Positions 11,201-21,735 of a DNA stretch of 64,000 bases are shown here, one piece after another (within the stretch, counting starts at the first letter, position 1; every line of letters starts with the position of its first letter). The notes under the pieces are model-generated. The model had not been told where the DNA came from. It was given only the letters and a program-made list of their open reading frames with translations, and ran no database searches. Position numbers and translations under genes: made by a program. The stretch is from Valencia hispanica (taxonomy: Eukaryota; Chordata; Actinopteri; Cyprinodontiformes; Valenciidae): NCBI GenBank assembly GCA_963556495.2, contig OY747713.1:50317328-50381327 (forward strand), read 5' to 3'.

Positions 11201-12678
11201 GCGGAAAAAAGACTAAGTGTCAGCCCCAGCCTGGGGGGGAGGCTCGGGGTTCCCATGCCCAGGAAGAGGCCCCGTCCCTGGGTAAAAAGAGTCAGCCACA
11301 GCCCCTCGCCTTACCAGAGGCACCAGATGCGAAAAAATGACTAAGTGTCAGCCACTCGCCTTACCAGAGGCACCAGAAGCGAAAAAATGACTAAGTGTCA
11401 GCCCCTCGCCTTACCAGAGGCACCAGAAGCGGAAAAATGACTAAGTGTCAGCCACTCGCCTTACCAGAGGCACCGGATGCGGAAAAATGACTAAGTGTCA
11501 GCCACTCGCCTTACCAGAGGCACCGGATGCGGAAAAAAGACTAAGTGTCAGCCCCAGCCTGGAGGGGAGGCTCGGGGTTCCCATGCCCAGGAAGAGGCCC
11601 CGTCCCTGGGTAAAAAGAGTCAGCCACAGCCCCTCGCCTTACCAGAGGCGCCAGATGCGAAAAAACTACTAAGTGTCGGCCCGCTGCCTTACCAGAGGCA
11701 CGAACTGAGCGTATGGTTCTATACTGCGTAGCATGGGTTGCCCATTGGACATGGTCTCTCATGGTAGTCGCCAGAAGCCCAGTCGAGAAAAACACCTCCC
11801 GCAGGATAGTAGGAAGGTGTTTTTGGACCCAGCCCGGCCGGTTCCATGCCCGGGAAGATGCTTGGTTCCCGGGTAAAAAGAACCAGCCTAAGTCCCTTGT
11901 CTTTCCAGTCTCACCGGATGCGTGAAAATGACTAAGTGTTGGCCCCAGGCTGTGGGGATCCGCAGGGTTTACATGCCCAGGAAGAAGCCCGTTCCTGGGT
12001 AAAAAGAGCGAGACTCAGCCCCTCGCCTTACCAGAGGCACCGGATGCGGAAAAATGACTAAGTGTCAGCCACTCGCCTTACCAGAGGCACCAGATGCGGA
12101 AAAACGACTAAGTGTCGGCCCCAGCCTGGGGGGGAGGCTCGGGGTTCCCATGCCCAGGAAGAGGCCCCGTCCCTGGGTAAAAAGAGTCAGCCACAGCCCC
12201 TCGCCTTACCAGAGGCACCAGATGCGGAAAAACGACTAAGTGTCAGCCCCAGCCTGGGGGGGAGGCTCGGGGTTCCCATGCCCAGGAAGAGGCCCCGTCC
12301 CTGGGTAAAAAGAGTCAGCCACAGCCCCTCGCCTTACCAGAGGCACCAGATGCGGAAAAACGACTAAGTGTCAGCCCCAGCCTGGGGGGGAGGCTCGGGG
12401 TTCCCATGCCCAGGAAGAGGCCCCATCCCTGGGTAAAAAGAGTCAGCCACAGCCCCTCGCCTTACCAGAGGCGCCAGATGCGGAAAAATGACTAAGTGTC
12501 AGCCCCTCGCCTTACCAGAGGCACCAGAAGCGGAAAAATGACTAAGTGTCGGCCCGCTGCCTTACCAGAGGCACGAACTGAGCGTATGGTTCTATACTGC
12601 GTAGCATGGGTTGCCCATTGGACATGGTCTCTCATGGTGGTCGCCAGGAGCCCAGTCGAGAAAAACACCTCCCGCAGG
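8215..12678 (+). repeat. 50-bp satellite array with higher-order repeats, unit 2
   Basis: Same building blocks as 231-3860: 50-bp units, the approximately 128-bp inverted-repeat variant (multiplied between 8760-9120 and 9480-9840) and the 106-bp module. Spacing of the last variants is 845 bp (10854 to 11699) then 873 bp. Copies at 9218 and 10314 carry the CACGCTTCGAGCG variant and a different tail (GTTGGTAGGAGCGTGTGCC), absent from the first array, so the two arrays have diverged in order while their units stay very similar. Confidence 0.9.
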
Positions 12679-12776
12679 TTTATGATGTTCTTTTTCACAC
12701 AACGTCTTAAAAAAGGAGCGAAAAGATCGATATGGTCATGATTGTGGAGGCTTTTTGTCCAGCAGCCCTGGAGCTA
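12679..12776 (+). repeat. 98-bp spacer of macrosatellite unit 2
   Basis: Identical by eye to 3861-3958. It defines the 8,818-bp period. Confidence 0.85.
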
Positions 12777-12778
12777 TT

Positions 12779-13450
12779 CTGCCAATGGCAGGCGTTTGTC
12801 GGTCGGTCCTGCCAATGGCAGGCGTTTGTCGGTCGGTCCTGCCAATGGCAGGCGTTTGTCGGTCAGTCCTGTCAATGGCAGACCCTTGTCGGTCGGTCCT
12901 GTCAATGGCAGGCCTCGCTCGGGCTGTCAATGGCAGACCTCGGTCGGTCGGTCGGTCCTGTCAATGGCAGACCCTTGTCGGTCGGTCCTGTCAATGGCAG
13001 GCCTCGGTCGGGCTGTCAATGGCAGACCTCGGTCGGTCGGTCCTGTCAATGGCAGACCCTTGTCGGTCGGTCCTGTCAATGGCAGGCCTCGGTCGGGCTG
13101 TCAATGGCAGACCTCGGTCGGTCGGTCCTGTCAATGGCAGACCCTTGTCGGTCGGTCCTGTCAATGGCAGGCCTCGGTCGGGCTGTCAATGGCAGACCTT
13201 GGTCGGTCGGTCCTGTCAATGGCAGACCCTTGTCGGTCGGTCCTGTCAATGGCAGGCCTCGGTCGGGCTGTCAATGGCAGACCTCGGTCGGTCGGTCCTG
13301 TCAATGGCAGACCCTTGTCGGTCGGTCCTGTCAATGGCAGGCCTCGGTCGGGCTGTCAATGGCAGACCTCGGTCGGTCGGTCCTGTCAATGGCAGACCCT
13401 TGTCGGTCGGTCCTGTCAATGGCAGGCCTCGGTCGGGCTGTCAATGGCAG
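12779..13450 (+). repeat. 85-bp minisatellite with CTGnCAnTGnCAG dyads, unit 2
   Basis: Same 85-bp unit as 3961-4576, with one extra perfect CTGCCAATGGCAG copy at the left and about 55 bp more in total. Differences from unit 1 are copy number plus isolated substitutions, for example CCTCGCTCGGG and CCTTGGTCGG. Confidence 0.9.
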
Positions 13451-13564
13451 AACTCTGACACTTCCCGCACATGAACGTAACACATTTTCACTGCGGTGAA
13501 TTGTGTGACAATGTCCGCAAACTCCATTGGAAGTGTGTGCCACTGACAGGACTTTGGGTTAAGC
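13451..13564 (+). repeat. 114-bp spacer of unit 2, interrupted by a retroviral LTR
   Basis: Identical to 4577-4690. Sequence identity stops at TTAAGC (13564), where the LTR begins with TGTT. In unit 1 the same point continues TGTATTATCCCG into the recombinase promoter. Unit 1 therefore preserves the empty target site. Confidence 0.9.
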
Positions 13565-14073
13565 TGTTAAAATCTGTAACTGTGTTCTGTTGTTTCTTAT
13601 CGCTCCTGTTGTGGTAAAATGATGAATGTCCAAAATGTTCTTACCAAAAATGCTACGTGAAGGAATTTGTGTGTTTATTCAGAGAAGGAAGGCTTGGGTC
13701 ACTGACACGATAAATTATAAACTTGGCTAGCAGAACATGTTCTCTCAGAGAGCGTGTTATTATCAAAGAAAGCATCTGGATTATGTTAGGCCGCACTGGC
13801 GCCAATATGACGCACGAGCTAGGTATAAAATCTGTGTGTTAATAATAGAAGAGGGAGTCTAGTCTGGGGCTTGCCGGAGAGTCTTGCTGGGGTATTTGAA
13901 GACGACAGAACTGTATGTCATCAATGCTTTGTCCTGCTCAGAGAAGGTATGTAAACTAATAAACCGGCAGAGGCTGTATTCCAGAACTGAAGTTGTGTTG
14001 GCTTTGTTTGTTTGTTAAACTGGACTCAATATCTTTGCATGTTAACCTGGTCCAACATTCAAAATAACCAACA
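13565..14073 (+). repeat. 5' LTR of the endogenous retrovirus (509 bp)
   Basis: Starts TGTTAAAATC and ends AACCAACA, giving TGTT/AACA terminal inverted repeats. It contains TATAAAA at 13824-13830 and AATAAA at 13958-13963 in the order expected for U3-R-U5. The left edge coincides exactly with the break in homology to macrosatellite unit 1. Confidence 0.8.
13824..13963 (+). promoter_or_regulatory. LTR TATA box and polyadenylation signal
   Basis: TATAAAA at 13824 and AATAAA at 13958 lie 128 bp apart, which fits a retroviral R region. Function is inferred from motif and position. Confidence 0.6.
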
Positions 14074-14094
14074 TTTGTGGCGAGCCAAGCCAGG
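14074..14094 (+). other. Primer-binding-like site
   Basis: TTTGTGGCGAGCCAAGCC follows the LTR end directly, where a retroviral primer-binding site is expected. I do not assign the tRNA. Confidence 0.5.
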
Positions 14095-16296
14095 CTGTCA
14101 TCGACATTTAAACTCTGACCGGAAGGCCGGCCAAATCTACTGTTTAAGGTAAATGAAAATAATTTGAATATTCTCATCGGAGTGTGATGAAGATGCTTCC
14201 TGTGAGATGTCAAACATTTACTGTGTTTTTATTCATGTCAGCTTCATGTCTGGAATACATGCTTTAAGGCCAAATTTGCGTGCACGCAAAGAGCAGCTGG
14301 CAATTATTCAATAATTAATTTTAAAGTTCAGCCCTGAGCAGAAGCAAGACCTAATTGGACAAAAACCAGCTGTTAAAAAGTTTGATACTGATGAAAAAAA
14401 GTTAAAAACAAAAAACAAAGTAAAACAGAGAATTAAAGGAACAGTAGCCTATTTGTTTGAGTAAAAACAAATTGTAATTAACCGGCACTTGTCGGATGTA
14501 GGTTTTTTGATTCCGGTTGAAAACTTCCTTGGCTTGAAGAAGCTGAAATCTTGGTTCCCTGATATTGTCAGAAGCAGGTCCCCGGCTTAAAAACCGGAGA
14601 TCTGGAGGTTACCGGCTTTTTGCCAAAGACGGAACCTGGCAGCATGCCAGAATGTCTTAGTATCCCCAGCAATGTCGCTGGATGACTGTACCTGGCTTTA
14701 AAGAGAAAGCTAGAGGAACTTTGAATACATGGGAACATGTTCCAGAAGAGGCGCTGACTTTTAAGTCACTGAGAATCTTGAAGAGTGCACTCACTAATCT
14801 ATAAAAATCTAAAAGTGGCCAAAGAAAAATAACTGCAGTATTAAAATTATATGTGTATTAAATAATCTGGAAAACAATTGATAATTGACAAAAGAAAAAC
14901 AGACTAAAAAGGAGTTCAAGTGAAAGATTTATTGTGAATCTAGAAAAAGACTTGACATGAAAGACCGACAAATTCTGTATGAGTGGTGATTAATATTTGC
15001 TCTGTGAAGACATAACATAATAATGCTGCATGTACTTTCATTTGATTCTGCTTGTTGAATGCTGTTCCAAAAAAACGGACTGAAAGATAGGACTTTTGAC
15101 ATGTGTGACTGTATGCTCAGCTGTGAGAATGAGTGGGTTGTTAAGCTTAGCTTTTGTGAAAATTTTAAAGTGCTCTAATGTTTCACTGTGCTGGTAAAGT
15201 TGTAAAAAGCTTGATTTCTGTGAAAATTGTGAAGTGTTGAGGAAACCGCTCCGCAGATCCACTCTTTTCTCATCTCTTTTCTTTCTCACTGCACATTGGA
15301 AGCGTTCCAAAAGTGTCCTTTTTTCCCCTTCTCCCTCTTAGAGGCCAAAGTGGGGTCCGACGGCTTTATGAATGGCTTGAGTTCTGTAGAAAAGTAGAAT
15401 AAAGCAGTGAGATGCATATAAAATATTTTGGCAAAGTTAAAAAGTTGGGGTTGTGAGTAATTTAGGATAAACAAACTGTAGATTTGAGTGGATTACAGCC
15501 ATGTGTCTGTAAGCGCAACAGTTACACCCCCCCCCCCCCCCCACACACACACACGCGCACAGGCAAAGACAGACAGCACTGTGCAGGAGGAAATGGCCTC
15601 ATCCTGTTTTGAATGCAGGGATAAATGTTAACTTTTCTTTCTCTGTTGAAATTCCAATGTTATCTGTGAGTGTGAGTTATGTGGTGTTTTTGAGTGCATA
15701 ATACGAGAAGGTTGTTGGGAAGGCGAAAAAAAGGTAAGTTGTAAGAGTGTTACGTTGATTAAATTGGTTGAAATTTGTTTCATAACTTACCGGAGAGTTG
15801 AGAACAGCGAGACATCGTTCGCCTAGCTCAGTTCTCTTAACTGGGCACAGCTCTACGTCAGCATAGAGTTTTTATTGAAACACGAGTTGGATGAAACCCC
15901 TCCCACATAGATTTTTGTTCACAGAATAATGGTCAAAGCTTCTTCACATAATGGAACGCATGATGTACTACATTCTTCTTGATTGTTCACTGTTTCTAAG
16001 TGTTGCCACATGCGCTACAGAATTAAACCCCCATATACACAAAATAAATGTACTCTCAGCATTTACAGAATTTTTATCTCTTCACCTCCCACAAAATCTC
16101 CCAATCTCCTCCCCAGTTACCGCCCAGACACTGCCCAGTTACTGCCAACTGCTCGTTCCCCTCCCAAACAGATTAGGAAGCTTGGAGCAATAATCCTTTA
16201 AATGCTGGTTTGTGAATTTAAACACCAATAAAATAGGCTTTTTCTGATTAATTTCAATTCAGTTGAGACTGAAACACAATTTTAACAAACTTTAAA
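14095..16296 (+). other. Retroviral leader or inserted noncoding sequence
   Basis: AT-rich sequence without a convincing gene. It holds a C-run followed by a short CA tract (about 15526-15560). At 2.2 kb it is long for a leader, so it may contain unrecognised insertions. Confidence 0.5.
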
Positions 16297-17258
16297 ATGT
16301 CTGCCACCCCAGTAGCAATTTTAAGCATTAAAAACCCAGAATTGGCAAAAGCGATTGAGAAACTTTCACATAAATGGCACAAACGAACAAAAAACGTAGG
16401 ACATCTTTGGCCACAAAGTGGGATCTTTGATCTTTTGGTAAATGAGCTTATGGAACAAAGGATTCTTGATTATAAGGCAAATCAAAAAAAACAAAAAGCA
16501 AACTGAAAAAAGGGAAAAAGAGTTACAGATCCTAAAGTTATTTAAAGAGGAAGGGAATTAATTCAGACAAAACTTTAAAGCAATGATTTCAAGCTTGGCA
16601 GAAGAAAAGGATGAGATTAAGCAAATCAAAACACAGCAACCTTTAAAAGCAGAGATGCAACAAGGCATTTATCCAGTTCTGGAAGGTAAGATCCAGATCG
16701 ACGCTAATTTTGAGATGGACAAAGAACGAAGCCTGAATGTCTATGAACCACTTTTGAGATTGAGCATGACTAATCATTCAGAACCAGGCGGGGAAGGAAA
16801 ACGAAGTTGCTTCCCCAGAACATTTAAAGCCACCTGCTTATTGCAGCCCAAGCATCAAACAGTCCCAAATCAGAGACTGCTATGCTGGATTAAAAAACCC
16901 AAAATCAGAGGTTGAAAAAGAACCCTTCTGGAAAACATTGCAAAGCAAAGATGCAAACCCTAATCGAGAATTGAAACAAGCCATTATCACTGATAGACGA
17001 ACATGTAAAAACTTTTATAGAGAATCCACAATCTCATCAGAACAATGACAAACAAAAACAAAAAGATTATAACCTCAAATACCGACCAAATTCTCATTCA
17101 CCTGACAGATTACATGCATGTGCATCGTTAACACGGGAAACCGATGGAAATACAGAAGAGGGTGTGGTGAATATAAGGGCTAATACACAAAAACATCATG
17201 ATTTGCGAGACAGAGAAGGCAACCCCTTAAATTTCCTGCAATGTCCGCCCTACATTTT
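16297..17258 (+). pseudogene. Gag amino-terminal (matrix-like) region, broken
   Basis: A 69-residue ORF (16297-16506) of basic, helical character is followed after a stop by a 110-residue ORF (16583-16915) and a Lys/Asn-rich tail in shifting frames. Position between the leader and the capsid-coding ORF, orientation and composition suggest the matrix and linker part of gag. Sequence similarity alone would not prove it. Several stops and frameshifts make it non-functional. Confidence 0.45.
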
Positions 17259-18545
17259 TTTAAAACACATACCCAAAATTAACTTAAAGCTGTTCTTGAA
17301 CCATTTTGAGTAGAGACATGGCTGGGGTCTATTTGGAAAGCAAACACTCTAAAATTTATCCCAGAACTGTGTTAATATCTCTGAGTGCTATTGTTACCAA
17401 GCAATGTTAATTTTAATACCCCAAAAAATAATTTTATTTGTGTCCGAATATTTATTTGATATAAATACATGCTGTAAAAATGGCTTTAAAAAGAGGTGGT
17501 GACCTAAAACACACTGTGGGTCTAAAGTCTGAAGTATTACCTTCATCCACACCAAATTTGACAGCAATAAACAAAAAATGAATATTCTGCACACATTTTT
17601 ATAATTACAGGTCAAAGGTGGTCAAAAGTGTGCCATATGCGCCATCTCCTGGGTAAGTGCCGTAGTCCTCACTGAATCAAAAATATCATCAGAATCATAA
17701 CTTCATCTTACCATATAAAGCTCCACGGCTTCCTTCAATGTTGTATTTTGATCATAAAGGGTGTTTGGACACGGTGCTGAAACAATATGTTACTGGTACG
17801 CACTGTGCGTAATCTCTTCATGAATAAGACATTTTACGCACGTCATATACAATGGCTGCGAACAAGTCCGCCCGGTCATGTTATATATCTGCGTTTACAG
17901 CATTACATTGGCTATTCGATGCGTCAATCATCAGAGTTCTGGACCGCAATTGGTTCGAGTTACTTACCATAACGTGACTTTCCATCCATGCGCCATTGGT
18001 TGAAAATGTACCCTACGTAAGGAAAACACCGGATGAATTTTTTTTTTCCTTCTGGGCATGCTCAGTGACCTTTGTAGGCGGAAGTGGAAGCGAATGAATC
18101 GAAAACAAAGCCGTAAAGACTACAAAAATGGACAGACATTTCGGGAGCGCATTTCCACTGTTTGTTTTACATTTTTTATTGGTTTATCTGTTGTCCTGGT
18201 CTAATAACTTTATCGGAGGACTTTAATCGGACCCTTATTGATTTAAAAAGACCATTTTTGTTCGAAATGGATCGGTTTTGTCACGTTTATTGGACTACAA
18301 AGTGGTGAGTTCCATATTTTTATACCTCCATCAGGAGAACGTTTGTGTTGGCAAAAGCGCTCACTGTGTCTTCAGTTATGATTGTATCCTTAAACGCCAG
18401 GCATAATTGGAATCACAAGACTCTTAGCTTTCCAATTATATAAAACATGTATAGGTTCATAAAAGTTAGAAGTCAGAAAGTTGGTGGATTTAAACTAGGA
18501 AATGGGCTGAGCGCGCCCGCAGGCTCTCGGAACCCTAACGCCCTC
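17259..18545. other. Unclassified 1.3-kb insert inside gag
   Basis: Coding character of gag stops near 17258 and resumes near 18545 with the capsid. Between them lies noncoding sequence with a T-run, pieces such as GGGCATGCTCAGTGACC, and no long ORF. It is probably a non-autonomous element, but I could not find clear terminal repeats. Confidence 0.4.
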
Positions 18546-18565
18546 AAAGGTATGATGAAGGGGCT

Positions 18566-19285
18566 ATGTACACAAGTTTGGTAAAAGGCACTCGAATCCA
18601 ATACGTGCCTTGGCAGACCTTAGATTTGCAGGGACTCATCTCACGGCTGCCCTCGATGGGGCGATGGATAAAAGCATTTGAAAACGAAACTACAGGGCTG
18701 ATGCTAGCCCTGGGTGACATAAAATCAGTTTGGGCAAAAATTATTGGGACAGCTGCCATGGACGCAATGCTGACCAATGGTGGACACTGTTGGATGTTGG
18801 ATCCAGAAAACAACGGTGTGGCCTTTAATCCATACAGAAACCAGGTCTGGGAAATATTGAGAAAACAATACCCCACCCACATTGACCCATCTGCATTAAA
18901 AGGTGAGCCAATACTGGAAGGGGAAAATCCAGCCGCCTACATAGAGCGTCAGCTCAAAAGATGGCATGAAGAGACTGAAATGGACCCAAACACCAATCCT
19001 GTAACGACAACCTTGTTTCGATCAGCCTTGGTGACTGCCCTCCCAGACAAAGCCAGAGAGCAACTGGAAGGAGTCGTGGGACTACACTCAATGTCTCACG
19101 CACAGTTCCATGATCATGTTGTCCATGCTGTCGGGAAACACAGAAAAGAACAGTTAAAGGTTCAAGAAAATGAAAGAAATGCTCAACGCAAGCTGACCCA
19201 ACTCCACATTGCGGAGTTACAAGATAAGGCTAAAGCAAAAACGCAAGCGCCTGCAATGCAAACAGACACTGCCGTGACATCATAA
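18566..19285 (+). pseudogene. Gag capsid-like ORF (239 residues)
   Basis: The ORF has a capsid-type amino-terminal stretch (PWQTLDLQGLISRLP), a GRWIKAFE segment, and a carboxy-terminal helical region with FRSALVTALPDKAREQLE followed by a Lys/Glu/Gln-rich coiled tail. This pattern fits the capsid of gamma/epsilon-type retroviruses, which forms the core shell. It ends at TAA 19283-19285; coding similarity continues past the stop into the Pro-rich and zinc-knuckle segment, so the stop is probably a mutation. The true amino terminus is upstream and separated by the insert. Confidence 0.65.
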
Positions 19286-19318
19286 ACTGTTTCAGAGGCT
19301 GGGGGACAGACGTCACAG

Positions 19319-19483
19319 ATGTTCGTGACAGCCCAACCTCCCCCTCCTCCTGTGATGAATGTGTTTCTGAATCAACCAGGCCACCAGCAGGGTGGGCCAA
19401 GGCGACCCTACAACCGCAGAACATGGAGTAGAGAGCAGAGAGGTGCTCGTCCTACAGACATTTGTTGGATGTGTGGCGGCCAA
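19319..19483 (+). pseudogene. Gag nucleocapsid remnant, cut inside the zinc knuckle
   Basis: A Pro-rich stretch leads into RRPYNRRTW and then CWMCGG, the first half of a CX2C zinc knuckle. The sequence then passes directly into the L2-like LINE at about 19484. The second half of the knuckle and the protease are absent. Confidence 0.55.
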
Positions 19484-19510
19484 TTCTCTCCAACTTCCTA
19501 GTATTCTGCT

Positions 19511-20557
19511 TTAATTATGCAACTCTGCGTTAAACCAAGAAGTCAGCCTCCTATGGTTAGCCACTTTCTTTTTTAAGGGGGCTACACTATCTAATGCCAA
19601 ACGCAATGAGGACGTAACGCTGTGAACCAGACCATCAATTTCTGAAGGGTTAGAGATAGAATTGCTGCCATCCACTGTGTTACTCTGAGACACTGAGGAA
19701 AGTAAGAATGGAACAGATTCTTTAAAAATTGTTATAGCATTGTCTGATAAAGCTCTACTATAATGAAATTTTCTTTCAGATTTAAGATGGTCAGTTAAAG
19801 TAAATTCAAAAGTTATTAAGAAGTGGTCAGACAGGACCGGGTTATGTGGGTGGACTGTTATTTCCTCACACTCAATACCGTATGTCAGTACAAGGTCCAA
19901 AGTGTGTTTACCCGAGTGGGTCGATCCCTGTACTTTTTGAGTAAAGCCAATTGAGTCTAAAATAGCACTAAAGGCTGCATTTAGGCTATCACTTTCAGTA
20001 TCCACGTGATTGAAGTCCCCCCACTATAATGACCCTATCAGTATTTAATACTAAATCAGATAAAAATGTGAGATCTGATCCAAAAATTGAGAGTAAGGGC
20101 CTGGTGGACGATAAAAAACCACAAACAAAAATGGTCTTAATGTTTTGCAACTTGGATGAGGAAAATTAAGGGTTAGATGTTCAAAAGAACTGTAGCTATC
20201 AATTGGTCTGGGACTAATTAGTAAATCAGAACAAAAAATGGTTGCAACTCCTCCTCGCCCAGTATTTCTAGGAATGTGAAAATTGAAATGACTGGAAGGA
20301 GATGACTCATTTATACTGACATAATCCTCCTGCTGCAACCAGGTTTCTGTAAGACAAAGCAAATCAATGTGATTATCACATATTAAGTCATTTACTAACA
20401 AAGTCTTTGAGGAGAGAGATATTATATTTAATAAACCACATTTAATAGATTTATTTTTCTGTTCAGTCAAAGTCGTATTTATCTTTATGAGATTTCCATA
20501 ATTTGCTTTTGTTGGCTTAACTTTTAATCCATTTAATTTTGGCCGTGGGCAAGACAC
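19511..20557 (-). pseudogene. L2-like ORF2 endonuclease, broken
   Basis: Two ORFs (20557-20051, 20005-19511) in different frames encode an APE-type endonuclease: [19 protein letters not shown], then GRGGVATIF, and later LSDHFLITF. Glu in TETWL and Asp-His near the end are family catalytic residues. A frameshift near 20030 separates the halves; the intact counterpart is in the copy at 44260-45054. It would nick target DNA in an active element. Confidence 0.7.
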
Positions 20558-20863
20558 TGTTTCTATAGGATAATGGGTGGGTAACAGTACAGAAGCAGCA
20601 GAGAGGTGGGTTAAACTACGACTCTGCTTCTTTGTCTGGACCCTGGGTTGTCAGTGTTTTGGAGGACTCATAAATTCGGCCATATTCCTAGAAAGAAGAG
20701 CTGCTCCATCCAAGTGGGATGGATGCCGTCTCTCCGGATCAGACCAGGTTTTCCCCAAAAAGTTTGCCAGCTATATATGTAGCCCACATCGTTTGCAGGA
20801 CACCACCTAGACAGCCATTGATGGAATGACAGCATGCGGCTAAACATGTCCTCACTGGTCCGA

Positions 20864-21493
20864 TCAGGCAGGGGACCAGAAAAGATTAGAGTCTGACATT
20901 GTTTTAGCAAACTTACACACCGAAGCAACACTAATTTTAGTAACCTCCGATTGGCATAACCGGGTGTCATTACCGCCAGCGTGAATAACAATCTTACTGT
21001 ATTTACGCTTATCTTTAGCCAGCAGTTTCGGGTAGGATTTGAGGTCGCCCTTTCTGGCCCCAGGCAAGCATTTGACTATGGTCAATGGTGTCTCTAATGC
21101 CACGTTTCTGACTATGGAGCTGCCAATTACCAGCGTCGGCTTCTCAGCGGGTGTGTCGCTGAGCGGGGAAAATCTGTTAGAAATGCGGACCGGTTGGTGG
21201 TGGCCTGTGGGCTGGGTGCTAGAACTATGCTTCCTACGTACCGTCACCCAGCCGGCCTGGGGTCCCGGCTGCGCAGGCTCTACCGGAGGACAGCTAGGGG
21301 GTTCCATCCTTATTGGCTCCGCGCTGGCTAATGGGCTTCGGCTATCTGCTGGTTTTTCAACAGCGCGGAGCCGTGCTTCTAATTCTGATACCCTCGCCTC
21401 CAAAGCTACAAAAATGTTACATTTATTATAGTTACCATTATTACTAAAGGAGGCAGGGAAGTAACTAAAGTCACTATCTGACAGAGAGAGCAA
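20864..21493 (-). pseudogene. L2-like ORF1 with esterase-like domain
   Basis: A 209-residue ORF. An amino-terminal Ser-rich part is followed by a heptad-like helix ([16 protein letters not shown]), a Pro-rich linker, then [12 protein letters not shown] and [10 protein letters not shown]. These match blocks I and III of SGNH-type esterases found in ORF1 of L2/CR1-type LINEs. The ORF1 product is thought to act in the LINE ribonucleoprotein. The carboxy terminus ends early after FWSPA relative to the expected length of an esterase domain, suggesting truncation by frameshift. Confidence 0.65.
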
Positions 21494-21735
21494 GAGAGAA
21501 GAGAAGAGTTAGAGACAGGAGAAAGAAAAGTAGCCATAGCCGCAATGAAGCTAAACTAACTGAGCTAGCGAGACCTTACCACCCCAAGAAAAGCTGTGTG
21601 AAACACAAGGAGTTCCCAAAACGTAAAGTACACCACCACAAAACGTGTGTTTTAGTGTGCTTGTGTGTTAAAATAATAAATAACAAGAGCTCCACGGAGC
21701 AAAACAGTGACAACAGGAAATGATGCAATACGGCT

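Larger units (their letters stand above)
1..13564 (+). repeat. Macrosatellite, 8,818-bp period, unit contains a tyrosine recombinase gene
   Basis: The same order of modules recurs: 80-bp minisatellite, 50-bp satellite with higher-order repeats, 98-bp spacer, 85-bp minisatellite, 114-bp spacer, then the recombinase gene. The spacer beginning at 3861 recurs at 12679, giving the period. The 98-bp spacers (3861 and 12679) and the 114-bp spacers (4577-4690 and 13451-13564) are identical by eye. The window opens in the 80-bp array of an earlier, more diverged unit (1-205), holds one complete unit, and the next unit is cut by a retroviral LTR at 13565 just where its recombinase promoter region should begin. 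Unit length will vary because the internal arrays differ in copy number. Confidence 0.88.
19484..21735 (-). mobile_element. L2-like LINE, 5' half only, inserted in the retrovirus
   Basis: The minus-strand order is 5' region (about 21735), ORF1 (21493-20864) and endonuclease (20557-19511). Most of it is closely similar to 43930-45263, the second L2-like copy. It stops before the reverse transcriptase, so it lacks its 3' half; ordinary target-primed insertion loses the 5' end instead. Later deletion or recombination with loss of the retroviral protease region is likely. Confidence 0.75.

Noticed and set aside
1147..13500. Numerous ORFs of 60-306 residues across the satellites
   Set aside because: They follow the repeat period, occur in several frames and both strands at once, and have no domain. 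They exist because the repeat lacks stops.
13956..14213. 85-residue minus-strand ORF over the LTR end
   Set aside because: It lies across the LTR and primer-binding region on the opposite strand and shows no domain.
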